64,000 nucleotides of DNA from the NCBI GenBank assembly GCA_003963435.1, contig RXJC01000209.1:54881-118880 (forward strand), in the 5' to 3' direction. Position 1 is the first letter of the stretch; every line of letters begins with the position of its first letter. Source of the DNA: Bradyrhizobiaceae bacterium (GTDB lineage: Bacteria; Pseudomonadota; Alphaproteobacteria; Rhizobiales; Xanthobacteraceae). Under the pieces are notes generated by a model, which made no database searches, was not told the DNA's origin, and was given only the letters and a program-made list of their open reading frames with translations. Below, in pieces: positions 1 through 8,857 of the stretch. A program made the position numbers and the translations under genes.

Positions 1-324
1 TTCAAAACGATCCCTGCCCTTTGCCTGCGCGGCAGCCTGTGCGTCGTTGGGTAGCGGCGGCGTGATCGTCAGCCAAAAGCGGATGAAGAGCGCCAAGCTT
101 TCGGCCGTCAAGCCCACGTCGCGTTCCAGCCGCTGCATCTGGCGCGACAGCCGATCGAGGCGCCGGGTAAACGCCGCTTCTCGCCTGTCCGCTCCATCCG
201 GGGACAGAAACGAAACAACTGCCGCTTCCACGATCGCCGACCGAGAAAGTCTTTTGCGATCGGCGAGCTCTGAGATCTGTTTCAGCAGTTCTGGCGGGAA
301 GTAGACGTTCATCCGGTCGCGCAT
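1..324 (-). CDS. CopG-like ribbon-helix-helix protein (C-terminus cut by window edge)
   Basis: An open frame runs without a stop from an ATG at 324 off the left edge (108 codons seen). The product begins MRDRMNVYFPPELLKQIS, the usual start of a ribbon-helix-helix DNA-binding protein: a short beta strand (MNVYFPPE) followed by two helices, the second around SRSAIVEAAVVSFLS. After residue 45 it becomes helical and charged. It starts 6 bp after the traG stop in the same direction. In rhizobial conjugative elements a CopG-family gene commonly sits between traG and trbB, so this is probably the local regulator of transfer, with the trb operon beyond the window. The DNA-binding role is inferred from family. 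Confidence 0.8.
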   Translation of the reverse strand, partial: MRDRMNVYFPPELLKQISELADRKRLSRSAIVEAAVVSFLSPDGADRREAAFTRRLDRLSRQMQRLERDVGLTAESLALFIRFWLTITPPLPNDAQAAAQAKGRDRFE

Positions 325-330
325 AATGCC

Positions 331-2319
331 TCAGAGCTCCATACCGTCATTCGGGTCCATGGCGACCTGACGCGCAACGCCGCGCATCTGCTGGCGTATG
401 AGCCGGGACTGGCGGACCCCATCCTCGTCATCGTCAAGAACGGCGGCAAATTCTTCTGCCGGCGTCGGTTCGGTCGTCTCCTTGGCGATCGCGACGTGAT
501 CGGGGAGTTCGGGCTCGCGACGGAGTCCGCTGTTCGCCGTGTCTTCCTCGACCTCCGCGGCTTTGTCAGTTGGACCCGCCGTCGGCTTCAATGGTCCTAG
601 CGCTGACCAACCGTCCGTTCTCGATGATCGGCCGGCGCTCGCCGGATTTGGCGGCGGCAGAACCCGCTCGGTGAACCGCCTATCCTCGTAGTAGCGAACT
701 TTCTTCGCCCGGATCGGCGGCGTACCCGCCACCATGACGATCTCGTCCATCGGTGGAAGCTGCATGACCTCGCCCGGGGTCAAGAGAGGTCTGGCCGTCT
801 CCTGCCGCGAGACCATCAAGTGCCCCAACCACGGGTTCAATCTATGGCCGGCATAGTTTTTCATGGCCCGCATCTCGGTCGCGGTCCCGAGCGCGTCCGA
901 TACCCGCTTGGCGGTCCGCTCGTCGTTGGTCGCGAAGCTGACGCGGACGTGACAGTTGTCGAGGATGGCGTTGTTAGGCCCGTAGGCCTTCTCGATCTGG
1001 TTGAGCGACTGCGCGATCAAGAAGCTCTTGATGCCGTACCCCGCCATGAAGGCGAGCGCAGACTCGAAGAAATCCAGCCGCCCCAGCGCCGGGAACTCGT
1101 CGAGCATCATTAGCACTCGATGCCGACGGTCGCGGGCGTGTAGATCCTCGGTCAGGCGCCGGCCGATCTGGTTCAGCACCAGACGGATCAGCGGCTTGGT
1201 CCGAGAAATATCCGACGGCGGCACCACGAGGTAAAGCGTCGTCGGGCGACCATCTGCGATCAGATCGGCAATCCGCCAGTCGCAGCGACAGGTCACCTGG
1301 GCCACGACGGGATCGCGGTAGAGCCCGAGGAACGACATCGCGGTGGATAGGACGCCGGAGCGTTCGTTTTCGGATTTGTTGAGGAGTTCGCGCGCGGTCG
1401 AGGCGACGACGGGATGGGCGCCCTGCTCGCCAAGGTGCGGTGTAGTCATCATCGCCCTCAGCGTGGTCTCGATCGGCTGCTTCGGATCGGACAGGAAGGC
1501 GGCGACGCCGGCCAAGGTCTTGTCCGCCTCGGCATAGAGAACGTGGAGTATGGCGCCGACCAGGAGCGAATGACTGGTCTTCTCCCAGTGGTTCCGCTTG
1601 TCGAGGGAGCCTTCGGGGTCGACCAGGACGTCGGCCACGTTCTGGACGTCGCGAACCTCCCATTCCCCGCGCCGGACCTCGAGCAGCGGATTGTAGGCTG
1701 AGGACTTTGGGTTGGTGGGATCGAACAACAGGACGCGGCCGTGTCGCGAGCGGAAGCCCGCGGTCAGTTGCCAATTCTCGCCCTTGATGTCGTGAACGAT
1801 GGCCGAGCCGGGCCAAGCCAGGAGCGAGGGGACGACAAGACCGACACCCTTGCCGGATCGGGTGGGTGCAAAACACAACACGTGCTCCGGCCCGTCGTGG
1901 CGAAGGTAGTCGCGGTCGAGCTTGCCGAGCACCACACCATCCGGACCGAGAAGTCCCGCCGCTCGAACCTCGTCCGCACCAGCCCAGCGCGCCGACCCAT
2001 AGGTCGCGACATTCTTGGCTTCGCGCGCCCGCCAAACCGACATGCCGATCGCCACCGCGATCGAAACGAAGGTCCCCGACGCCGCAATGAAGGCTCCTTC
2101 GACAAAGACCCGTGGCGCATAGGCGTCGTAGACGAACCACCACCAGAAGAAGACGGGCGGGTAATAGACCTTGAAGCCCAACAGTTCGAACCAGGGCCGC
2201 CCAAGCTCCGGTTGCCAGGCGAGCCGCCAGGCCGTCCACTCGGTTGCTCCCCAGATGGCCAGCAAAACGATCAGGCCGACCACGATCACCTGCCCCCAAA
2301 GGATTTTGGTTCCGGACAT
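331..2319 (-). CDS. traG: Conjugal transfer coupling protein TraG/VirD4
   Basis: A 662-aa membrane ATPase that recruits the relaxase-DNA complex to the type IV secretion channel. Transmembrane segments lie near residues 8-26 and 73-95, followed by the cytoplasmic ATPase. Walker A is APTRSGKGVG near residues 151-160, and Walker B is VLMMLDEFPALGR near 402-414, matching VirD4/TraG/TraD. Length fits the rhizobial TraG family. The C-terminal 100 residues are acidic and low complexity, as often seen. It lies 36 bp downstream of the relaxase gene and just before a CopG-like gene, the standard Dtr order. Confidence 0.95.
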   Translation of the reverse strand: MSGTKILWGQVIVVGLIVLLAIWGATEWTAWRLAWQPELGRPWFELLGFKVYYPPVFFWWWFVYDAYAPRVFVEGAFIAASGTFVSIAVAIGMSVWRAREAKNVATYGSARWAGADEVRAAGLLGPDGVVLGKLDRDYLRHDGPEHVLCFAPTRSGKGVGLVVPSLLAWPGSAIVHDIKGENWQLTAGFRSRHGRVLLFDPTNPKSSAYNPLLEVRRGEWEVRDVQNVADVLVDPEGSLDKRNHWEKTSHSLLVGAILHVLYAEADKTLAGVAAFLSDPKQPIETTLRAMMTTPHLGEQGAHPVVASTARELLNKSENERSGVLSTAMSFLGLYRDPVVAQVTCRCDWRIADLIADGRPTTLYLVVPPSDISRTKPLIRLVLNQIGRRLTEDLHARDRRHRVLMMLDEFPALGRLDFFESALAFMAGYGIKSFLIAQSLNQIEKAYGPNNAILDNCHVRVSFATNDERTAKRVSDALGTATEMRAMKNYAGHRLNPWLGHLMVSRQETARPLLTPGEVMQLPPMDEIVMVAGTPPIRAKKVRYYEDRRFTERVLPPPNPASAGRSSRTDGWSALGPLKPTAGPTDKAAEVEEDTANSGLRREPELPDHVAIAKETTEPTPAEEFAAVLDDDEDGVRQSRLIRQQMRGVARQVAMDPNDGMEL

Positions 2320-2355
2320 CCCGAACGCCCTTCCGCAGCTGGATTGGTGCGATTG

Positions 2356-4119
2356 TTAGAGACCGAGGTCGCGCTTGCGACCAAAGCCCCATTCGATTCC
2401 ACCGCCGTCCTTCACGACGCCGGTGACGTGTTGGCCGAGCCTCCTTTCGAGTTCGCGCGACCAGGGCACGAGTTGGAAGCCGAGCCCATTGTCGATCATG
2501 GCGAAGCGTCCCGAGGCGAGCGTCAGACGCTGGCGATATGTCCCCGCCACATGCTCCCCGGATTCGGACTTCACGTAAGGGAGGCTGGTGTCGGCCGAGA
2601 CTTTTGCGGCCACCTGGTCCAGTTCAAGCTGGCGCAACGTGTTCAGGAGGTTGCGCTGCAAGATGATGCGTTGGCCCTGCCGCCGCGCTAGGCCCTCCCG
2701 GATCAGATGCTCGGTACGGGCTTCCATGGCTTGGCGCGTCTCTCGGCCGAATCCGCCCATGGCAAGCGGCATGGAGTCGCGTTCGACCAGCCTGTGGTCA
2801 AGCCAGGTCGCGCCTTTTGCGGTGACCTGCTCGGCAAGATCGAGATCGGAGCGGATGGCGAGCACCACGGTCGGCCGTGGATCGCCGGCTTGACCGAAGC
2901 GTCGGACTTCGACGATTCCCCCAACGGGCGGAGCATGTTCGAAGGCCTCGATACCTCGAAAGCGCACGTGGTGCGCGCGTCCGTCGGTCCCGTCGATCAG
3001 GGCGTAGGCCTCGCCAGTCAGTTCGTCATGCAATCCACGCTCGACCAGTCGTCCCATAAGCTGAGACGTCGGCTGTCCACCCTCGATGACGAAGTCGGCG
3101 ACGCCGCGCGCTTCCCCGCGCTCGGTAAAGGCGCGGTGCATGGTCTTGATGATGTCGCCGCGCATGCCGAGGTCGCGCAAGCTGCGCTCGGCCTCGAGTC
3201 CGACCATCCACTCCCCTGGTGCGGCGGATGCGGCAAGGCCCATCTTCTCGAGGTGCTGAAGACGGCCAACCATCAGGCGGCGGATCTCAGGATCCGCGCT
3301 GCCGGGATTCTTGGGTCGAAGATCGATATACCCGGTCTCTTCCGCCGCCAGTCGGACCTCCCGGTCGAGCCGCGTCCATCGTTCCGCCGAGACTTCCCTC
3401 TCCAGCGAATTGCGGATCTCGTGCTCCGGTTTTGGACCCAGTTCGATCGCGACCAATTCCTCGGCGCGTGAACGCAGGCCCCGGCTGATGTAGTCGCGGG
3501 AGATCACGAGATCAGCGCCCTCTTCGTCGACCCCCCGAACGAGAAGATGGACGTGAGGATTGTCGGTATTCCAATGATCGACAGCCACCCAATCCAGTCG
3601 CGTGCCAAAGTCGGCTTCCATCTGCTTGGCGAGGTCGCGGGTGAAGGCCTTCAGGTCGGTCATATCGCCGGCGTCCTCCGGCGAGACAATGAACCTGAAA
3701 TGGTGACGGTCGTCCTTGCAGCGTTCGGCAAACGCCGCGCTATCGGCGCCGTCGCCGCGGGCATCAAACATCTCGGCCCGCTCACCACTCCGGGTCACGC
3801 CATCGCGCTTCAGATACGAGAGATGGGCCGTCAGCGGCGCTGAGCGGAAGGCTCGTCCTTTGTGGCGAACCACGCGCGCCTTCACCACAACGCGCCGCGT
3901 CGGGCTGAACAATCTCGCCCGGCTAAAGGCGAGGCGCCCGCGGCCAAACGTCGAACGCCCATGGGCCGCGGAACGCCTGCCGGCCGGGGTCTGACCCGAG
4001 GTGTGTCCGGTTTTCTTCGCCGCGCGTAGCACCTGATTGATGAAGCTTTTCGGCTTCGGCGCGCGGGTACTGCGGATGCGCCCGGGCCGGATACGCAGAT
4101 CGCTGTCGCCCGTGGTCAT
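2356..4119 (-). CDS. VirD2/TraI-type relaxase
   Basis: A 587-aa conjugative relaxase that would nick oriT and stay bound to the transferred strand. A basic N-terminal 100 residues precede the nuclease core. The HUH metal-binding motif is clear at about 181-195 (DHWNTDNPHVHLLVRG), preceded by HHFRFIVSPED near 139-148. The remaining 350 residues match the extended C-terminus typical of rhizobial relaxases annotated as VirD2-family or DUF3363. The catalytic tyrosine cannot be assigned with certainty; Tyr102 in SYLKRDG is a candidate. The ATG at 4119 follows a 385-bp gap in which oriT may lie. Confidence 0.92.
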   Translation of the reverse strand: MTTGDSDLRIRPGRIRSTRAPKPKSFINQVLRAAKKTGHTSGQTPAGRRSAAHGRSTFGRGRLAFSRARLFSPTRRVVVKARVVRHKGRAFRSAPLTAHLSYLKRDGVTRSGERAEMFDARGDGADSAAFAERCKDDRHHFRFIVSPEDAGDMTDLKAFTRDLAKQMEADFGTRLDWVAVDHWNTDNPHVHLLVRGVDEEGADLVISRDYISRGLRSRAEELVAIELGPKPEHEIRNSLEREVSAERWTRLDREVRLAAEETGYIDLRPKNPGSADPEIRRLMVGRLQHLEKMGLAASAAPGEWMVGLEAERSLRDLGMRGDIIKTMHRAFTERGEARGVADFVIEGGQPTSQLMGRLVERGLHDELTGEAYALIDGTDGRAHHVRFRGIEAFEHAPPVGGIVEVRRFGQAGDPRPTVVLAIRSDLDLAEQVTAKGATWLDHRLVERDSMPLAMGGFGRETRQAMEARTEHLIREGLARRQGQRIILQRNLLNTLRQLELDQVAAKVSADTSLPYVKSESGEHVAGTYRQRLTLASGRFAMIDNGLGFQLVPWSRELERRLGQHVTGVVKDGGGIEWGFGRKRDLGL

Positions 4120-4504
4120 GACTGCGCCTCGAAGGACGCCAAAACGCGTAGAGTGCCGAAAATGTAGTTGATCTCATTCTTAAAAATCCAAGGCGCGGCA
4201 CGCGCCCCGACCGACCGGCACGCCGGAACCCAAGCCATGTCAATGGCTTGCGGTTCGAGCGGCGAGCCCCTTTTATCTCGCCGTCCTGCCGTCGTGGTCT
4301 CCGGGTCGCCGGTTCCCGAAAGAGCCACCGCGACCTGGCCGCCAACTCGCGAAGCCCCCACTGCTTCCGAGCGCTTGCGATAGCGATCGTTACCCGAAGG
4401 GCCGAGACACCCGAAGGGTGGCTCGGTGAGGAGCGAAGCGACGAGTAGAGCGCGGGCCGAAGGCATCGCCCATACACCATCAGCTTGCGAACCCGCACAC
4501 CTGG
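4120..4504. other. Gene-free region upstream of the relaxase; candidate oriT
   Basis: This 385-bp stretch between the transglycosylase and relaxase genes has no protein-like frame. It holds inverted repeats: GGCGAG/CTCGCC arms at 4261-4282 around an A/T-richer loop, and CCGAG...ACCCgaaGGGT...CTCGG near 4402-4426. Position next to the relaxase gene and the presence of hairpins are what one expects of an origin of transfer, but I see no nic sequence that I can match with confidence. Confidence 0.35.
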
Positions 4505-5356
4505 TCATCGCGATACTCCCGAATCCGATCGAGGGACGAACATGCCAATTGGCCGGGGGACCATGGGCGAAACATCGGGCGCCGAGAACGCGGTCGTGAC
4601 ACCGCTAGACGGCATGAGCGCCAACAACCGATCACGCGTCTTCATGAGATCGGATCGCGTGACGAATAGCGTCGCAGCTGCTGATGACTGTCCGCCGGAC
4701 GTCCACCTCGGCGGCAGTTCGACGGCAAGCAGATTTGCAAGCTTTGCGACGTATGCTCGCGTCTCGTCTGGCAGAGAGCCGCCCGCAAGATGCTCTTCAT
4801 AGCGAGATGGTCCCGCATTGTACGCCGCAAACACGCCAGGCGAGCCATACCGATCGAGCAGTTCGCGCAAGTACGCCGTACCGGCCAGAATGTTGTCGTG
4901 CGGGTCGTAGGGGTCGTTCCCGAGATTGTAGCGCACACGAAGTTCCGCCCAAGTCGCTGGCATGATTTGCATCAGGCCCATTGCGCCTTTTGGCGATCTG
5001 GCGTGCACGTCACCAGCACTCTCGATGCGTTGGACTGATCGGATCCAGTTCGGCGCAATCGCAAAGCGTTGTGCGGCTTCATTGATGAAGCCGGCAAATG
5101 AGTGAGCGGTCTGACTGATCGCCGGCTGGGCGGTTGATCCGCTCTGGGCCAAAGCAGCACCGTCGAACGCGGTCAGAAGAAGCATCACGGGCACGACTGC
5201 ACAAACGCGCGTGCCCAACCGACCCAAGCACGCGGTCGGGCTCGCGCCAGCCTTGCAGACATCGATCGAGACGGAGGAATGATCCCGCAATCGATCGAAC
5301 AAGGGCATGGCGAGGAGAACACGTCGAATACGCACGATCACCCCTCCCACGTCCAC
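4505..5356 (-). CDS. Lytic transglycosylase (VirB1/TrbN-like, SLT domain)
   Basis: A 283-aa peptidoglycan-cleaving enzyme that locally opens the wall for the conjugation channel. A hydrophobic stretch at about 49-70 (VCAVVPVMLLLTAFDGAALA) looks like a signal peptide, so the true start may be an internal ATG such as the one opening MPLFDRL. The SLT domain follows: catalytic Glu near 112 in QRIESAGDVHA, then GAMGLMQIMPATW, and later FAAYNAGPSRYE. The first codons overlap the end of traF by 19 bp, so the two are translationally linked. Confidence 0.9.
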   Translation of the reverse strand: MDVGGVIVRIRRVLLAMPLFDRLRDHSSVSIDVCKAGASPTACLGRLGTRVCAVVPVMLLLTAFDGAALAQSGSTAQPAISQTAHSFAGFINEAAQRFAIAPNWIRSVQRIESAGDVHARSPKGAMGLMQIMPATWAELRVRYNLGNDPYDPHDNILAGTAYLRELLDRYGSPGVFAAYNAGPSRYEEHLAGGSLPDETRAYVAKLANLLAVELPPRWTSGGQSSAAATLFVTRSDLMKTRDRLLALMPSSGVTTAFSAPDVSPMVPRPIGMFVPRSDSGVSR

Positions 5357-5850
5357 ACCGGCATCGCACGGCCGATCACGCTGGATGCCGGAAGAAATCC
5401 AAAATACCGGCCATCAAGAGAGTCGTCCGACTGCCAGTTCATCAGAAACAGATCGCCGTCGCCGACGACGCGGCAGCCCTGCCATTTCGGCAGCGGCCGG
5501 CCGCGTCCGTCGCGGTCCTTCGCCTCGCCCACCGCGACCTCGTCGACCGAAATCGTGAGGCCGGTTCTGCAAACACTCTGCCCCGGAAGGGCGAGCACGC
5601 GCTTCAGCATGGGCACGCCAATGGGCAAATAGCCGTTCAAATCGAGGAAGGTCGCGAGCGGCTCCGGCGGCTGCACGGCGACCAATTCAGTAACTTGGAA
5701 TTGGTCCGCCGGTCGGAGGCGGTAGAGACCGATCGGCACGCTCGCGGATGCGTTCCAGATGTATAGCGGAATCGGCTCCAGGACGATCGTCGCGATGAGC
5801 GCAGCAGCGACCCCAATCGTCACGGCCAGCATCGGTAGGCGGCCCGTCAT
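5338..5850 (-). CDS. traF: TraF-like S26 family signal peptidase
   Basis: A 170-aa inner-membrane serine peptidase related to plasmid TraF, which in IncP systems matures and cyclises the pilin. It has one N-terminal membrane helix (about residues 7-24). The nucleophile Ser lies in ASVPIGLYRL and the general-base Lys in MLKRVLALPGQSV, the two S26 motifs. The C-terminal block DDSLDGRYFGFLP is the usual family end. It overlaps the transglycosylase downstream and, by 4 bp, the DUF2840 gene upstream, forming one transfer operon. Confidence 0.93.
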   Translation of the reverse strand: MTGRLPMLAVTIGVAAALIATIVLEPIPLYIWNASASVPIGLYRLRPADQFQVTELVAVQPPEPLATFLDLNGYLPIGVPMLKRVLALPGQSVCRTGLTISVDEVAVGEAKDRDGRGRPLPKWQGCRVVGDGDLFLMNWQSDDSLDGRYFGFLPASSVIGRAMPVWTWEG

Positions 5851-6311
5851 CGCATCACCCTTTGGCGATGGAGCCAGGCCTGATGGCGCGCTTTCGTATA
5901 CGGGCGCGGGTTTTCATTAACGGACAGACGGTTGTGAACGTGATGCCAATGGTCGGGAGCGACATCAGCCGGATCGACGCCGAGCGCCTCAACGGCATCG
6001 ATCATCTGCAGCACGCGCTCGACCTTCGGCCAGCCGGACAGGCGCAGCAGAATCTCACCGCCGGGCGTCACATAAGGAACGGTCGAGCAGCGCTGTCCCA
6101 GTGCGACCGCGCGCAAGATGTCGATGCGCGAAATGATCGTGCCAAAGTCGTTGGAGGTCCACCGGACGAAGGCAAAGATGCTGCCTGGCGCGAATGACAG
6201 GACACGCCGATGGCGATCAAGCTTCCGTTCCCCGACAATGCGACCGAACCGAATGCGGTTTTCGATGCGCTTCTCGAGCCACAACACTTCCACTTCCGTG
6301 AGATCGCTCAT
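5847..6311 (-). CDS. DUF2840 protein
   Basis: A 154-aa protein of the DUF2840 family, which occurs almost only beside traF in alphaproteobacterial conjugative elements; function unknown. The frame extends upstream to 6383, but the ATG at 6311 (MSDLTEVEVLWLEKRIE) is preferred because the family begins there and the upstream extension is proline/arginine-rich filler. Recognisable blocks are RIENRIRFGRIVGERKLDR and SIFAFVRWTSNDFGT. It overlaps traF by 4 bp and heads the short operon DUF2840-traF-transglycosylase. Confidence 0.85.
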   Translation of the reverse strand: MSDLTEVEVLWLEKRIENRIRFGRIVGERKLDRHRRVLSFAPGSIFAFVRWTSNDFGTIISRIDILRAVALGQRCSTVPYVTPGGEILLRLSGWPKVERVLQMIDAVEALGVDPADVAPDHWHHVHNRLSVNENPRPYTKARHQAWLHRQRVMR

Positions 6312-6530
6312 GCGGCGGCTCCCGGACGCTGGGGCTGGCAGCCGTGAGCTTGGGGCTCGGTCGAGAGTGTGTATCGCCTGCAAAGGCAGGCTGGCCTGTC
6401 GGACTGCCGTTGCCGAGCGCCATCGACGCCGCTTTCGGCCTGCTCCGTTAGAAGAAATCCGAAGGATTTCCGGTTAGTAAAGTTAGAGCGGCTGGAAAGC
6501 GCGGAGAAACAAGCTCTTAAGCTCGATTCC

Positions 6531-6595
6531 GGTCCCCGATAGCACGAGGATCGGGTCCCCGATAGCACGAGGGTTGCGGTCCCCGATAGCACGAG
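6531..6595. repeat. Three 18-bp iterons next to repA
   Basis: The 18-mer GGTCCCCGATAGCACGAG occurs three times as perfect direct repeats at 6531-6548, 6554-6571 and 6578-6595, with starts 23 and 24 bp apart, about two helical turns. The array ends 5 bp before the repA stop codon. Regular spacing beside a replication initiator gene is the hallmark of iterons bound by Rep. The rest of 6312-6530 is gene-free and includes an A/T-richer patch (6450-6485) that could melt. Origin function is inferred. Confidence 0.8.
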
Positions 6596-6600
6596 CTGAT

Positions 6601-7482
6601 TCACAGGTTGTCCTCCGAATTTGGAATGAGACCGCGCCGGCGCAAGCGGGCCGTTAAGGGATCAACAGGCGTGGGTGCAAAGTTCAGTCGCTCGGTGCCA
6701 TCAGGGTCGCGCGTGAGCACGAGCTGATAACCGGGCAATGTCTGGCGCTGGACGATCTGGCGCACGTCGTAAGCAAAGTGCTTGAGGGGCGAGAGGATGC
6801 CGGACTTGGCATGGAGGTGCACCAGATCAAAACTCCAGCCGCCGTCCTGGCGTCCGCCGTGCTTGCGCACAAGACGATAAAGCCACCTCTCAAGTCCGCC
6901 CGTCAGCTCGAAATAGGCGCGATCAATCGTCAGCACGAGCGCGTCATCGATGACGCCAGCGTAGAACCAATCCGGCAGGATCAGCTCGATCCCAAATGGG
7001 CGGCCATTTGCATCGGCCGTCTCTTTCCACTCGTTGATCCAGGAGAAGCGATGCCGTCGCCGCTCTGCCGGCTGACGGATCGACGTCAGCACGGTCGTTG
7101 ACTGAAGTCTGTCGAGACCCGCCTTCAGCCGATCATAGTCGCGTGCGCCGGTGCCGCGGCCGACGAACGTCAGAATTTCATACGGCGTTGCAGCCATCAG
7201 GCGCGACGTCTTCAGGCCGGCATCACGGGCTTCGACAATCTGGGACGCGGCCCAGATCAGAACGTCTGCATCCCAGATCGTCGCCATGCCGTGTTCCGGC
7301 ACGGCTTCGACACGAATTGCGATCGCACCGGCACGGAAGTCGATCGGCACGATCCGCTTAGTCTTTGCGAGGGAGAAGAACGGATACGCCATCAGATCCT
7401 GCGCGTCGCGCGGCGCAAGATCGCCGGGCAACGCCCGAAAGAGCTCAAGCTGGTCGCGCTCCGAATGGTGTTTGCGCCGCAT
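6601..7482 (-). CDS. repA: Replication initiator protein A (PF10134 type)
   Basis: A 293-aa protein of the RepA family found on alphaproteobacterial plasmids and integrative elements. Typical blocks are DLMAYPFFSLAKTKR near the start, TPYEILTFVGRGTGARDYDRL in the middle and LTIDRAYFELTGGLERWLYRL further on, the last two forming winged-helix DNA-binding units. The start at 7482 (MRRKHHSERDQLELFRAL) is chosen over 7527 because a GAGAG ribosome site lies about 10 bp upstream. Iterons lie immediately beyond its stop codon. It may support replication of the excised element. Confidence 0.9.
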   Translation of the reverse strand: MRRKHHSERDQLELFRALPGDLAPRDAQDLMAYPFFSLAKTKRIVPIDFRAGAIAIRVEAVPEHGMATIWDADVLIWAASQIVEARDAGLKTSRLMAATPYEILTFVGRGTGARDYDRLKAGLDRLQSTTVLTSIRQPAERRRHRFSWINEWKETADANGRPFGIELILPDWFYAGVIDDALVLTIDRAYFELTGGLERWLYRLVRKHGGRQDGGWSFDLVHLHAKSGILSPLKHFAYDVRQIVQRQTLPGYQLVLTRDPDGTERLNFAPTPVDPLTARLRRRGLIPNSEDNL

Positions 7483-7504
7483 GGTCACTACTCTCACGCG
7501 GCAA

Positions 7505-7786
7505 TCAGCGACGTTCCTGGCCCGCATACGGGCGCAGCGCGGGCTGCTTCTTGGCCGGCAGTACCGTCCCCTTCCCGGGATCGGACGTCGACGTCTTGGC
7601 GCCGCGGTCAGCCCACGCTTTCAGGTCATCGACGGCGTAGACAACACGTCCGCCGATCTTCCGATACGTCGGTCCAGTACCGTACGTGCGGTGCTTCTCG
7701 AGCGTGCGACCGGACAGGCCAAGATAGCGCGCGGCCTCAGGTGTACGCAGGAATCGCGGTGGTAGACCGGCCATCGGATCGGGCAT
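7505..7786 (-). CDS. AlpA/excisionase-like helix-turn-helix regulator
   Basis: A 93-aa protein with a MerR/AlpA-type winged helix: FLRTPEAARYLGLSGRTLEK, then the wing TYRKIGGRVVYAVDDLKAWAD at about 45-65. The ATG at 7786 (MPDPMAGLPPRF) is preferred over upstream codons because it follows a GGAG box. Such proteins upstream of repA in rhizobial elements are thought to control replication or excision genes. The C-terminal 30 residues are basic and disordered. It ends 22 bp before repA, so probably is co-transcribed with it. Confidence 0.85.
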   Translation of the reverse strand: MPDPMAGLPPRFLRTPEAARYLGLSGRTLEKHRTYGTGPTYRKIGGRVVYAVDDLKAWADRGAKTSTSDPGKGTVLPAKKQPALRPYAGQERR

Positions 7787-7920
7787 TTGAGGACTCCAGG
7801 AGGACATCGCACTACGCCTGGCTAGGCCGGCGTGTGTGCGGTCATCATGGAGAAGCAAGATCTCGGAGGGGGATGCCGAATATGGAGGGGGCCGCTTTCG
7901 ATACCCCCCAACCGGAAGGG

Positions 7921-8692
7921 CTATTCGTCCCTGCGCCCGGACCGCAGAAGTTTGCGGTAACCACCGCGCATCAACGCAAGGCCGCCTTGCACCAAGCGGA
8001 TTGTTCGATTGCGCAGATCATGGGTCTTCCAGGCACGGTCGGGGATTCGCTTTTTGCCGAAGAGCGCTTCGGCGATAACGCGATAGCTTCCGCCGGCGCT
8101 GCGAGCATCAAGCGCACGGATCGCGGCGCTCAAGCGTTCGCGCCGCTGTTTAGATAGTTGGTGAAAGGCAGGACCTGGTGCGCGTCCATTCATCGCGCGC
8201 CACAGCCGGCGGGCTGCATACGCACGCGCGCCGAAATCGCCGTCAAATGGCAGTTCGGCTGCATATGACGCGCCAAGCACCGGTGGATCCTTGGACCAGA
8301 CACGGTGATCCACTGCACCGATGCGCAGCACGGCGTGCCAGCCGTCGGCGGCGCGGCGCATCTGGCCTGCTGCAAGGTCAAGCAGCGGTTGAGGCGCTGA
8401 ACTGCGATCGGCGGCCGAGGCAACCTTGACCGGAACGACCGCCGCTAGAACCTCAGGCGCCCAAAAGATCGTCTGCTCATCGAACGACCGCCGCGGGTCA
8501 TGGGCGAAAGCAGAGGCCCCACCTCCTCCTGAATTCGTCAGTCACTTCGCCGTTCGGGCTGTTGGCAATCATCACCTCGTACTCACGCCGGTAACCGGCG
8601 TTGCGGCGGAGACATTCCCAGGCGATGTCGGTGATTTCGGCGTCTTGTAGGCTCTTGTAGGATTCCGGCGACCGCCAGTCGAATTCAGGCAT
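7921..8692 (-). pseudogene. DUF2285 (RovC-like DNA-binding) protein, split by a frameshift
   Basis: Two adjoining frames encode one family member. The first (ATG at 8692, MPEFDWRSPESYKSLQDAE, ending RRWGLCFRP at 8498) is the N-terminal domain. The second continues as HDPRRSFDEQTIFWAPEVL and carries the C-terminal DUF2285 core (YRVIAEALFGKKR, RTIRLVQGGLALMRGGYRK). Removing one T from the three-T run at 8507-8509 on the coding strand restores one frame of about 256 codons with the expected sequence across the junction. This is a one-base insertion, either real decay or a sequencing error. An in-frame ATG at 8361 could still give a C-terminal fragment of 146 aa. Confidence 0.75.
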
Positions 8693-8857
8693 TGCTTCCG
8701 CCCCATTGCACGCTGCTAACAACGATTGCGCCGCAATAGGTATGAACGAGGCGGTTGTAGGAAGCCCCTAGTTTGGCACCACGTGGTGCACCGGAATGAC
8801 CACCGATCAGCAAAAGAAAATAGTTCTGCCTGCAAGTCGCCGGCCGGCGGTTTTCTT

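Noticed and set aside
974..2392. 472-codon minus-strand frame in another phase of traG
   Set aside because: Arg/Pro/Gly-rich shadow of traG with no domain.
1741..2691. 316-codon plus-strand frame over traG and the relaxase
   Set aside because: It is antisense to two well-supported genes. Its composition is what GC-rich reverse strands give, and no motif or ribosome site was seen.
6531..6595. CRISPR-like array
   Set aside because: Repeats are 18 bp with 5-6-bp spacers beside repA, which fits iterons and not CRISPR. No cas genes are in the window.
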